From contig JAQVHG010000008.1 in NCBI GenBank assembly GCA_028696365.1, forward strand, positions 1 through 21,632: a stretch of DNA of 21,632 nt, read 5' to 3'. The stretch comes from Methanofollis sp. (GTDB taxonomy: Archaea; Halobacteriota; Methanomicrobia; Methanomicrobiales; Methanofollaceae). Positions 1 to 7,328 of this stretch are shown piece after piece. The notes under the pieces were generated by a model. The model was not told the DNA's origin. It was given only the letters and a program-made list of their open reading frames with translations, and ran no database searches. Position 1 is the stretch's first letter. Each line of letters starts with the position of its first letter. The translations under genes and the position numbers were made by a program.

Positions 1-46
1 GGATCACTCCTCCGAGTGCTCATTCCTCTGAAAATGAAGGTTAAAT

Positions 47-51
47 GGAGG
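47..51 (+). promoter_or_regulatory. Shine-Dalgarno site of the first GT4 gene
   Basis: GGAGG lies 7 nt before the ATG at 59 and fixes that start. The 46 bases before it hold no recognisable gene. They may be the 3' tail of an upstream gene, because reading frames run in from the left edge and stop at 29-31, 42-44 and 76-78, but nothing identifies which frame is used. Confidence 0.75.
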
Positions 52-58
52 AAATATC

Positions 59-1174
59 ATGAATGTGTTGGTCGGTAGTTTTGAGTATCACCCGTTTGGG
101 ACGGGGACCGCCAATGTCGTATGTAATGTGGTGAAACAGTTCGAAGAAAAGGGAATAGAATGCACCGTGGCCACCCCGACCGGGCCTGATATCACATTGG
201 GGAACCGCTCCCTTATCATGCGTTCAGGGATCGTCGGTCTCTCCCATTACTGGCATGCTGTCAGTAGACATCTCAGGGAGGATCAATTCGATGCCGTCTG
301 GATGCATCAACCACTGTTCCTAGGAAAAGTGCCATTCAAACGGTGTGTATCAACCCTGCACTCAACCTCATATGGCGAGTATACCAACTGGCCGCCCGGC
401 ATGGCCCGCCACATCAGAGCCTATAAGAAGGTCGCCGCTCGGTGTGAACGTCGGTGTCTGCGCTCTTTCCCTGAGGGTGCTCTCTTCACTGGGGTGAGCC
501 GTGCCGTCTGTGATGAGATCGTTGATATGGGAATCGATGGACAAAATGTCAGATATGTCCCGAATGGTGTCGACACAGAACAATTTTCTCCGTCAACAGA
601 TCCTGGAGACATCAGAGAGCGGTATGGGATCCCAGATGACCGGACGATCGTCCTCTCGGTCGGACGTTTTATCCCGCAGAAGAATCCTTTCGGGATGGTT
701 GACCTTTTTTCAGCACTTGAAAAACTTCGTGACGACGTTACCCTCGTTGCAGTAGGATATGGTGCTCTCCTTGAAGAGACCATGGCATATGCCGCAGAAA
801 AAGGATTAAAAAATGCTATATTTACAGGAAAAGTCCAATGGGAAGACATCCCTCGATTTTATTCAATTGCAGATCTCTATGTGATGACCTCTCGGTATGA
901 AGGACAGCCTCTGACCGTCCTTGAGGCTCTTTCTTCAGGTCTACCCTGTATTGTCTCAGATATCCCCACCCTTCGTCTGGTAAAAGAGGCCGACGCCGGC
1001 CTAGTCATCGACACCTCCCACCCTGGTGCCGCCGCACGTTCGGTCGACACCTATCTCGAGAACGGCATCTCGACCCACGCTACAAACGCACGCCGCTATG
1101 CCATCGAGAACCTCAAGTGGTCAGGGATTGCAGACCAATATCTCACAGCCCTCTCCGAGGTGGCCCGCCTGTGA
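59..1174 (+). CDS. GT4-family glycosyltransferase
   Basis: This 371-residue protein is a retaining GT-B glycosyltransferase that would transfer a sugar from a nucleotide donor at the cytoplasmic face of the membrane. The N-terminal Rossmann half holds a glycine-rich acceptor-side loop (FGTGTANV, about residues 14-21). The C-terminal half starts after the YVPNGVDTEQFSP segment and carries the donor-site motif GRFIPQKNP. The family EX7E motif is intact as E281-GQPLTVL-E289, followed by SSGLPCIVSDIP. Length is normal for the family. The start at 59 has a GGAGG site 7 nt upstream. The stop overlaps the GTG start of the next gene by 4 bases (GTGA), so the two are probably translationally coupled. 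Donor and acceptor cannot be read from sequence. Confidence 0.9.
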   Translation: MNVLVGSFEYHPFGTGTANVVCNVVKQFEEKGIECTVATPTGPDITLGNRSLIMRSGIVGLSHYWHAVSRHLREDQFDAVWMHQPLFLGKVPFKRCVSTLHSTSYGEYTNWPPGMARHIRAYKKVAARCERRCLRSFPEGALFTGVSRAVCDEIVDMGIDGQNVRYVPNGVDTEQFSPSTDPGDIRERYGIPDDRTIVLSVGRFIPQKNPFGMVDLFSALEKLRDDVTLVAVGYGALLEETMAYAAEKGLKNAIFTGKVQWEDIPRFYSIADLYVMTSRYEGQPLTVLEALSSGLPCIVSDIPTLRLVKEADAGLVIDTSHPGAAARSVDTYLENGISTHATNARRYAIENLKWSGIADQYLTALSEVARL

Positions 1175-2265
1175 AGGTGTTGATGATCACTGACAACGTC
1201 TCAGGGGGGATCGTCCACTATGTCTCCCAGCTTACAAACACCCTCGCCGAAGAGGACGAGACTGTAGTATTCGCCCCCATCGGGGTAGATAGGCAACATT
1301 TCTCGCCGAAGGTGAGGGTGGAGGAACTGCCGGTCGGGAATACTATCAGGAATTTTATTGTAAACACCGCTCTGTTTCCTAGGGCCGCCAGGTTTCTTGC
1401 GGCGATTAGGAGGGAAAAACCTGAAGTGATCCATTTCCAGCTCACTCCGCCATGGTTCCTTCTCTTTTTCCCGTTCCTGCGGGAATACCCGATGGTGACC
1501 ACCATCCATGACGTCAGGCCACACACAGGGAGCAGGGCATTTGACCAGGTCATCAGCAACGACGCCTATCTTGCTCACTCAGATGCGATCATCGTCCATG
1601 GACAGTGGGCAAAAGAGGTGCTCGGGGCGGGAGAGAAGTGTCATGTGATCCCGCATGGCGACTATGCCTTCTTCGGGGACTATGGGGGAGACGAGATCTC
1701 TGCCGCAGAAAAAGGAACAATTCTTTTTTTTGGGAGAATTGAGGAATACAAAGGGCTTTCTTATCTTCTTGGGGCTATGCCCGGCATTGCACAGAGAGTC
1801 CCTGGCGCCAAACTCGTCATCGTCGGGAGCGGGGATCTGTCTCCCTACCAAACTGCCATCGACCCGACCTGGTGCGAGGTGCACAACCGGTATGTCAGGG
1901 ACGATGAGGTCGCAGGCTTCTTCAGGCGTGCGGCGGTGGTGGCCCTCCCCTACATCGAGGGCACCCAGACCGGGATCATCCCGATCGCCTATGCCCTCAA
2001 AAAACCGGTGGTTGTGACCGCAGTCGGCAGCATCCCTGAGGTAGTGGACGAGGGAAAGACCGGGTATATCGTACGCCCTCATGACGCCGATGCACTTGAA
2101 GAAGCGTTGGTAGAACTTCTCAAAGACCCTGATAGATGTGTGGAGATGGGTGAGGCCGGGTACCAAAAGATGCAGGCCGAACTCTCATGGGAGGTTGTCG
2201 CCGACCGAACAAGGGCGGTATACCGCGAGATCATGAAGGAGAAAAATGGAGATGCCGGTTCTTGA
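1171..2265 (+). CDS. GT4-like glycosyltransferase lacking canonical EX7E
   Basis: This is a 364-residue GT-B glycosyltransferase, second in the operon. I place the start at GTG 1171, in a GTGA overlap with the previous stop and with GAGG at 1157-1160. An in-frame ATG at 1117 would add 18 residues (DCRPISHSP and so on) that look like read-through of the neighbour. The protein then begins MKVLMITDNVSGG, with the glycine loop where GT4 enzymes have it. FFGRIEEYKGL marks the donor domain. The region ALPYIEGTQTGIIPIAYA replaces the usual E-x7-E arrangement, as in the 'TQSG' subgroup of GT4 proteins, and is followed by KPVVVTAVGSIPEVV. It overlaps the next gene by 20 bases. It probably acts on the same glycan as its neighbours; its specificity is unknown. 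Confidence 0.87.
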   Translation: MKVLMITDNVSGGIVHYVSQLTNTLAEEDETVVFAPIGVDRQHFSPKVRVEELPVGNTIRNFIVNTALFPRAARFLAAIRREKPEVIHFQLTPPWFLLFFPFLREYPMVTTIHDVRPHTGSRAFDQVISNDAYLAHSDAIIVHGQWAKEVLGAGEKCHVIPHGDYAFFGDYGGDEISAAEKGTILFFGRIEEYKGLSYLLGAMPGIAQRVPGAKLVIVGSGDLSPYQTAIDPTWCEVHNRYVRDDEVAGFFRRAAVVALPYIEGTQTGIIPIAYALKKPVVVTAVGSIPEVVDEGKTGYIVRPHDADALEEALVELLKDPDRCVEMGEAGYQKMQAELSWEVVADRTRAVYREIMKEKNGDAGS

Positions 2266-4450
2266 AATCCATCGCTGGTCATGGCAGCGTTTTGTTACCG
2301 TCTCTTTTTCCCTCCTTTTTGTCTTCTGGGGTTCTGTTTTCCTTGAGGGGATGGGAGCGGGCATCCCACTTCTAAGACCGATTGCCGGATTTCTTCTCCT
2401 CACTTTTGTTCCTGGACTTTGCCTCCTCAGGATCATGGAGATCAGGAGTGCACGCGGCGCAAGGCTCGTGCTATACACTGTCGGTTTAAGCCTGATATTC
2501 TGGATGGTCCTTGGATTTTTTGTTAATATGCTCCTCCCTGTCTTTGGCGTCATGAGTCCACTCGCAGGCCCTTCTGTTCTCCTCTGGGCAAGCGCGGCCC
2601 TGGTCCTGCTCCTGGTCGTGGCGGCCGTCATCGACCGCCGAGCCGGGGTGGTGCAGGCACCAGGGATCTCTCTTCCAACCGGCCTGCCCCTCCTCTTCTT
2701 CACCCTTCTGCCTCTCCTCACTGGGCTAGGGGTTCATGCAAAGAATGTATGGGGGACAAATGTGGTGCTGATGGGGATCGTCCTCATGATCGCCTGTATT
2801 CCCATCTTGATGGCATTCTGGAGAGACGCCCACGAGGAGGTCTATGCACTTGCCATCTTCTCCATCGCACTTTCCCTCCTCCTCCACACTGCTCTGATCT
2901 CAGGACATATCTGGGGCTGGGATATCAATGAAGAACTCTATTTCGGAACTCTCGCGGCTCAGAATGGGATCTGGGACCATACGCTGTACTCAAACGTCAA
3001 CGCCATGCTCTCGATCGTGATGCTCATCCCTCTCTACTCTGGGTTCTGTGCGCTGGCACCGGTCTGGGTGTTCAAACTGGTCTATCCGTTTTTTTTCTCG
3101 CTCGTCCCGCTCGGACTCTATGCAGCCTACCGCCAGCAGACATCACCGCTGGCTGGATTTTTCGGGGCGTTCTTCTTTGTTTCGTTCTATGTTTTCTTCA
3201 TCGAGATGGTTCAGCTTGCACGTCAACAGGTCGCAGAACTCTTCCTTGTCCTCATTGTGCTCACCTTCCTGGACCAGACGCTTGAACGATCGCACCGTGC
3301 GTTCTTGATGGCACTCTTCGCATTCGGTCTGGTGACCTCCCACTATGGACTTACGTACCTCTTCCTTCTCACTCTCGTCCCAGCCATCCTCCTCCTCATC
3401 ATTGCAGAACGCGACGCTATCAAGAGGTTTGTTAGGCGGGTGTTAGGGTGGTGGGATCGCTTCTGCCCTGTCCTGACCGGGAAGGGGGTTCGGATGATCA
3501 GTGTCTCTTTTGTCCTGTTATTCTGTGCATTAATTCTCATCTGGTATCTCTTCACCAGCGAAGCCTCCGCTCTCAGGGCCGCTGCGGAGATCGGAGAGAA
3601 TGTACTGAGTAGCCTCCAAGATGAATTATTCGCGGCTGACGCCTCGCAGGGCCTCCATATCATCCTCTCTACGACAGAGACGCCACTTCATGAACTCTAC
3701 AAGATCATCCAACTCATATCCCAGGGATTGATCGCCCTCGGACTTATCTCGATACCTCTCTTTGCGTTCTTGAAATCTAAGTTCTCAAAAGACTATTATG
3801 CCCTCTCTATTATGTTCCTGGGCCTCTGTGTTGCCGGGATTGCGCTTCCTTACTTCTCGAGTGCCCTGAACACCTCAAGGCTCTACCAGATCTCGCTCAT
3901 CTTTATCTCACCTTTCCTTGTTTTTGGTGCCATGGTGATCGTCGGCCTCATCACAAGACCGTTCACGAAGATGCGGAGTGGAATGGCTATACTGTGGGGG
4001 AGGCCCTTGATAGCACTTTTTCTTGCAATATTTCTCCTATTCAACACTGGTTTTATCTTTGAGGCTACCGATGATGGGCCGACGTCTCCTGCTCTCTCTG
4101 AACTTAAGGAGTATCCGATCTTTTCAGAGCCAGAAGTCGTCGGCGCATCCTGGCTCGTTGCCATGACCGATGACCTCAAACGCACCGACCGTTACCTGTA
4201 CGGGGACAGTACCTCTTGGTTGGTTGTCCGGGGTTTTGCCGCGATGAATTCATGGATGATCTCTGCTGAAGGGAACCATGCGCCAAGTGACTCGTATCTC
4301 TTTTTTGGGGATCAAAATATCAAAAATCAATCCGTGAGCACGACCACATTCAGAAAAGCGGTCCGGATACCGGTCTCTCTCCCATTAGATCAGGTTGTTA
4401 TGGGGAGAGGGAAGATCTACGATGGAGGGGCGGCCGTAGTGTTCAGGTAG
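2246..4450 (+). CDS. DUF2206-like polytopic membrane protein (possible GT-C-type)
   Basis: This 734-residue protein has roughly a dozen or more hydrophobic membrane segments through residue 620, then a soluble C-terminal tail. It resembles the archaeal DUF2206 membrane proteins found in surface-glycan clusters. The block from GWDINEELYFGTLAAQNG through SNVNAML and WVFKLVYPFFFSLVPLGLY, then the ARQQVAELF segment, is the family signature as I know it. D226 and E229/E230 sit at the end of a hydrophobic segment in a D-x2-EE-x-Y context. That is reminiscent of the catalytic first loop of GT-C transferases, which use polyprenyl-phosphate sugars; this functional reading is inference. AAGGAG at 2236-2241 serves ATG 2246 (4 nt) or ATG 2252 (10 nt), so two residues at the N-terminus are uncertain. 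It overlaps the preceding gene by 20 bases and converges on the acetyltransferase with an 8-base overlap of 3' ends. Confidence 0.82.
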   Translation: MEMPVLEIHRWSWQRFVTVSFSLLFVFWGSVFLEGMGAGIPLLRPIAGFLLLTFVPGLCLLRIMEIRSARGARLVLYTVGLSLIFWMVLGFFVNMLLPVFGVMSPLAGPSVLLWASAALVLLLVVAAVIDRRAGVVQAPGISLPTGLPLLFFTLLPLLTGLGVHAKNVWGTNVVLMGIVLMIACIPILMAFWRDAHEEVYALAIFSIALSLLLHTALISGHIWGWDINEELYFGTLAAQNGIWDHTLYSNVNAMLSIVMLIPLYSGFCALAPVWVFKLVYPFFFSLVPLGLYAAYRQQTSPLAGFFGAFFFVSFYVFFIEMVQLARQQVAELFLVLIVLTFLDQTLERSHRAFLMALFAFGLVTSHYGLTYLFLLTLVPAILLLIIAERDAIKRFVRRVLGWWDRFCPVLTGKGVRMISVSFVLLFCALILIWYLFTSEASALRAAAEIGENVLSSLQDELFAADASQGLHIILSTTETPLHELYKIIQLISQGLIALGLISIPLFAFLKSKFSKDYYALSIMFLGLCVAGIALPYFSSALNTSRLYQISLIFISPFLVFGAMVIVGLITRPFTKMRSGMAILWGRPLIALFLAIFLLFNTGFIFEATDDGPTSPALSELKEYPIFSEPEVVGASWLVAMTDDLKRTDRYLYGDSTSWLVVRGFAAMNSWMISAEGNHAPSDSYLFFGDQNIKNQSVSTTTFRKAVRIPVSLPLDQVVMGRGKIYDGGAAVVFR

Positions 4451-5066
4451 CCTTCTCCTTCTTCTGGCATGTAAGTTTGAGGAGCTCGTGGTATGGTATT
4501 TCCACCTTGTTGACGATCCCTGCAGGTACTCCTACCGCAACAGTCCATGCTGGTACATCTCTGACCACGACAGCGTTTGCCCCGATCATGGCGTTTGCTC
4601 CGATGGTGATCGGTCCAATGATCTTCGCACCTGCTCCAAGAAGGACATTGTCCTCGACTACAGGCTCGACCTGTCCATCTATCTCTTTGCCGGGAGAGGC
4701 CCCGATGGTGACACCCTGGTTTATGGTAATATTTGAACCAAGAACAGCCCCTGCGCCTATGACGATGCACTGGGGATGGGGCATGAAGAGGCCCGGACCG
4801 ATCCTGGCATGGGGGTGGATCTCGATACCGTTTAATATTACATCGACAATGCCTATCATGCCGCCGAGAAGAGGGATTCTATTTTTCTCTGCGTGGTTCC
4901 GGAGACGGAAACAAAAGATCGCCCTGAACCCTCTGGAGAATATGAGATGAAAGATAGTCCCTCTGATGATCATAGCCTTGCCCTCAGAGGTGATGTCCCT
5001 GCCATGGTGGGAATAATACCTATTCAGGTCGGCGACTATGATCGTCGAGAGCCCTTTCGAGGACAT
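4443..5066 (-). CDS. Left-handed beta-helix O-acetyltransferase (CysE/WcaB-like)
   Basis: This 207-residue acetyl-CoA-dependent acyltransferase has hexapeptide repeats over about residues 78-185 (IGAGAVLGSNITINQGVTIG, then LLGAGAKIIGPITIG and MIGANAVVVRDVP). EIHPHARIGPGLFMPHPQ aligns with the serine acetyltransferase active-site region, so H97 is the likely catalytic base. The Asp before it in CysE is Pro here, which fits exopolysaccharide O-acetyltransferases better than cysteine synthesis. The N-terminal helical part (ADLNRYY) is short, and the protein lacks the full N-terminal domain of a 260-270-residue CysE. The start at 5066 is supported by an in-frame stop just upstream and a TATA-like element about 30 nt upstream. 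In this setting it most likely acetylates a sugar of the locally made polysaccharide. Confidence 0.85.
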   Translation of the reverse strand: MSSKGLSTIIVADLNRYYSHHGRDITSEGKAMIIRGTIFHLIFSRGFRAIFCFRLRNHAEKNRIPLLGGMIGIVDVILNGIEIHPHARIGPGLFMPHPQCIVIGAGAVLGSNITINQGVTIGASPGKEIDGQVEPVVEDNVLLGAGAKIIGPITIGANAMIGANAVVVRDVPAWTVAVGVPAGIVNKVEIPYHELLKLTCQKKEKAT

Positions 5067-5091
5067 CGTACGCCTTTATCCTCACCTATGA

Positions 5092-5104
5092 GAATATATA
5101 TTTT
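5092..5104 (-). promoter_or_regulatory. TATA element for the acetyltransferase gene
   Basis: Read on the minus strand this is AAATATATATTC, centred about 32 nt before the ATG at 5066. With the archaeal TATA-to-start spacing of about 26 nt, transcription would begin near 5072, leaving a leader of only a few bases. Confidence 0.5.
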
Positions 5105-5124
5105 ATGTCCACTCGAAGAGAGAA

Positions 5125-5131
5125 TTTATAT
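5125..5131 (+). promoter_or_regulatory. TATA box of the 552-residue beta-helix gene (leaderless)
   Basis: TTTATAT is centred about 27 nt before ATG 5155. Archaeal transcription usually starts about 26-27 nt downstream of the TATA centre, so the transcript would begin at or next to the A of the start codon. No well-spaced Shine-Dalgarno site is present, which agrees with a leaderless mRNA. The element shares an 88-bp divergent intergenic region with the acetyltransferase promoter. Confidence 0.55.
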
Positions 5132-5154
5132 CATATCACGTCCTTCATGGGGGC

Positions 5155-6813
5155 ATGGGCCAGCAAAGCGCGCCATGGCTCTTTGTCGTGTTAATGCTCC
5201 CGATCCTATACGGAGTACCAGTATCTGCAGGCGTTATTACCGTTACTGCTGGCGGATCTTCAGAGGCACGAGGAGTTGATTATGTCTGCGACGGGATCTC
5301 TGATCAGGTCGAGATCAATGCCGCGTTGGAGAAGGCCGGAGAGAGGGGGAAGGTCATTCTCAAGCCAGGGACATATTATTGCGACGATTCGGTTAAACTC
5401 AGAGATGGCCGTCATCTAGAGGGTTCAGGTGAAAAGGAGACGATCCTGAACTTCGCAGATAAGTGGATTGGGGTGATGGCAAATGACCACACCTCCATCC
5501 ATGACCTGACGGTCACAGGCCATGGTGCGGTCTGGATCCAGGGGAGTCATGTCCTAGTCAAACAGGTGACTGTCACCGGCGCCCCAAGGATGAATGGCGG
5601 GTACACTGTCTGGGCAGAGGACCAGGTTATTGAGGATGTGGTCTTTGAGGACTGCACCGCCATTGACCTCACCTGGACAGGTTTTAATGTGGACGGGAGA
5701 GGAGATCCAATCCTGGTACGGGATCTGCGCTATGAACGCTGTCAGGCGATCAGGTGCGGCGCAGATGACAATTCGCATCCCTGGTCTGCAGGATTTATTC
5801 TTGCAGAACACAACGATCTTGAGGATGCGGTCGTCAAGGACTGTTATGCTGAGGACAACTGGGAGTCTGGTTTTCATATCGAGGCCGGAGTCGAGGTTAA
5901 GAATGTGCTGATCGAGAACTGTACTGCGGTGAGGAATGGCATCAGAAAAAATCAGCTTTTCCCTCCATCAAACTCCCCTGAATCGAACAGCCTGACCTTC
6001 GGTGCAGGGTTTACTGGGAACAAAGCATCTAACTTGAAGAGGTGTACTGCCGAAGGAAATTACCGCGGTTTTTTCTTCTGGTCAACTGATGGGGCCCTTC
6101 TTGAAGACTGCTCTGCGGTGCGATCATTTGCAGACGACTACGCTATCGTTCATCACAGTGGCTATACGAGCGGGAACTCATTTATAGATTGTACAAGCAC
6201 CGAAGCCGGAAGGCATGCTTTGTCTATCAGGAATGCTGCAAACCTCAGATTTGAAAACTTCACAGTATATTCTCCGACTGGAGATGGGCATTCATGCATC
6301 CAGATCGGTGGATATGAACCCTCTCTCGACTATGATTTTCCGTGTGAGGATTCTTCATTTGATATGAATATCATCGGAGGGAGTTCCCCGAATATTGTCT
6401 ACATATATCTCGGGCGTGACCTCACCCTCTCAGGAGATATAGAGACCTCTGGATCATGTCCTATCCTGATCGCCAATGACGGTCAGCGGGCGATCGGAGG
6501 GAAGACGACTCGGGGCGTCACTATTGAAGGGATGCGGATCTCGATGGGGGATTCAGAAGCAGCGGTCCGTGTCAGTGAGACACTTCCTGATGCCGGTACA
6601 GTGAGTGTCAGGGATACAGTAATTATTGGGAATTCTGCCGCTGCAGGGATCAGGAACGAGGCCTGGGGCAATGTTGTGGTCTCTAATTTCTCGGTCTCAG
6701 AAGATGTAGAGATATATGCTGAGGAAAGGCGGCCAGGGGTTCCGATTATCGGTCCGATGATTGACGTTATTCGAGAAATCTTTTCACGGGTTTCTCATAT
6801 TTTTACCAGTTAA
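5155..6813 (+). CDS. Secreted right-handed parallel beta-helix protein
   Basis: This is a 552-residue exported protein. Residues 1-25 are a Sec signal peptide (hydrophobic core LFVVLMLPIL, cleavage after PVSA). DYVCDGISDQVEIN (42-55) and the following GKVILKPGTYY strand are the pectate-lyase-3/beta-helix opening seen in many methanogen surface proteins. The rest is short irregular repeats (VEDCTAIDLTWTGF, IRCGADDNSHPW, VKDCYAEDNWESGFH, IENCTAV) typical of PbH1 coils. The polar blocks R200-CGADDNSHPW-210 and E233-DNWESGFHIE-243 are nearly invariant with the paralogue at 7329 and may form an active or Ca-binding site. The C-terminus (VIREIFSRVSHIFTS) is amphipathic, with no transmembrane or sorting signal. 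It could be a polysaccharide lyase, epimerase or hydrolase, or a non-catalytic matrix protein; sequence alone does not decide. Confidence 0.85.
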   Translation: MGQQSAPWLFVVLMLPILYGVPVSAGVITVTAGGSSEARGVDYVCDGISDQVEINAALEKAGERGKVILKPGTYYCDDSVKLRDGRHLEGSGEKETILNFADKWIGVMANDHTSIHDLTVTGHGAVWIQGSHVLVKQVTVTGAPRMNGGYTVWAEDQVIEDVVFEDCTAIDLTWTGFNVDGRGDPILVRDLRYERCQAIRCGADDNSHPWSAGFILAEHNDLEDAVVKDCYAEDNWESGFHIEAGVEVKNVLIENCTAVRNGIRKNQLFPPSNSPESNSLTFGAGFTGNKASNLKRCTAEGNYRGFFFWSTDGALLEDCSAVRSFADDYAIVHHSGYTSGNSFIDCTSTEAGRHALSIRNAANLRFENFTVYSPTGDGHSCIQIGGYEPSLDYDFPCEDSSFDMNIIGGSSPNIVYIYLGRDLTLSGDIETSGSCPILIANDGQRAIGGKTTRGVTIEGMRISMGDSEAAVRVSETLPDAGTVSVRDTVIIGNSAAAGIRNEAWGNVVVSNFSVSEDVEIYAEERRPGVPIIGPMIDVIREIFSRVSHIFTS

Positions 6814-7243
6814 AATAAATGACATTGTGCTCTCTTTTGAAGATTTATTTATTCTGGGCAACAATAAATTGGTCATATCTTATCTAAACTGGTATTTTCT
6901 CTAAAATTTTGTGGATTTCAATTATGCATCCATATGAATATTCGATTTTTTTCCGGAAATTATATTTACTTGCGCTCTGGGATGATCCGAGCGTTCGTGC
7001 CCACATATGTCAAAACAGGCGATATTTTGTTTATATTCAAATCGTTTTATTGGGGGCATCCGGTTGTATATTATCCCAAGCATCAGATAGCCATTTTAAC
7101 AATGAATTCCAGATCAATATCCGGCATATCGTCCAGAATCGTTCCTCAACCTGATAATAATTCGACGATATATGGCTCATGATTTTGTGGAAATTATTTC
7201 GCATCTCCTTCCTTTAATGTCAAATTCGTGAAATATTTTTGGA

Positions 7244-7262
7244 GATTGAATAATTCTCAATC
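7244..7262. promoter_or_regulatory. Upstream dyad in the 1105-residue gene promoter
   Basis: GATTGA (7244-7249) and TCAATC (7257-7262) are exact reverse complements separated by 7 bases. They enclose a second, overlapping palindrome GAATAATTC (7248-7256). The site lies just upstream of the TATA box, where an archaeal activator or repressor could bind. Confidence 0.4.
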
Positions 7263-7285
7263 ACAATGTTTAAAAGTACATTGTG
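7262..7285 (+). promoter_or_regulatory. TATA box inside an 8-bp perfect dyad
   Basis: CACAATGT (7262-7269) and ACATTGTG (7278-7285) are exact reverse complements with an 8-base spacer. The TATA-like TTTAAAAG (7269-7276) sits in that spacer. A protein bound here would block TBP, so a repressor operator is the simplest reading. Transcription would start near 7299, leaving a leader of about 30 nt that contains a G6 run and the GAGG site. Confidence 0.5.
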
Positions 7286-7316
7286 TGAAAATTGATCTTG
7301 ACGGGGGGATGAACTT

Positions 7317-7320
7317 GAGG
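7317..7320 (+). promoter_or_regulatory. Shine-Dalgarno site of the 1105-residue gene
   Basis: GAGG (within TTGAGGA) lies 8 nt before ATG 7329 and supports that start together with the signal peptide that follows. The G6 run at 7303-7308 is farther off. Confidence 0.55.
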
Positions 7321-7328
7321 AACATTCC

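Larger units (their letters stand above)
6814..7328. other. AT-rich intergenic region without a supported gene
   Basis: About 515 bases, clearly more AT-rich than the flanking genes. It holds a possible AT stem (ATTTATT at 6843-6849 with AATAAAT at 6863-6869) and T-runs after the upstream stop that may end transcription. The octamer ACATTGTG occurs at 6822-6829 and again in the downstream operator-like dyad. The promoter of the next gene occupies the last 90 bases. Open frames at 6909-7154 and 6934-7182 have no start signals or recognisable protein features. Confidence 0.6.

Noticed and set aside
1579..2166. Antisense open frame of 195 codons under the second GT4 gene
   Set aside because: The sense frame carries conserved glycosyltransferase motifs throughout; the antisense product resembles nothing and has no start signals.
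4443..5066. The acetyltransferase as a cysteine-biosynthesis CysE
   Set aside because: It lacks the Asp before the catalytic His and the N-terminal domain, and sits in a polysaccharide locus with no cysteine gene.
6909..7182. Two small open frames in the AT-rich gap after the first beta-helix gene
   Set aside because: No ribosome-binding site, no promoter placed for them, AT-driven composition and no recognisable protein features.
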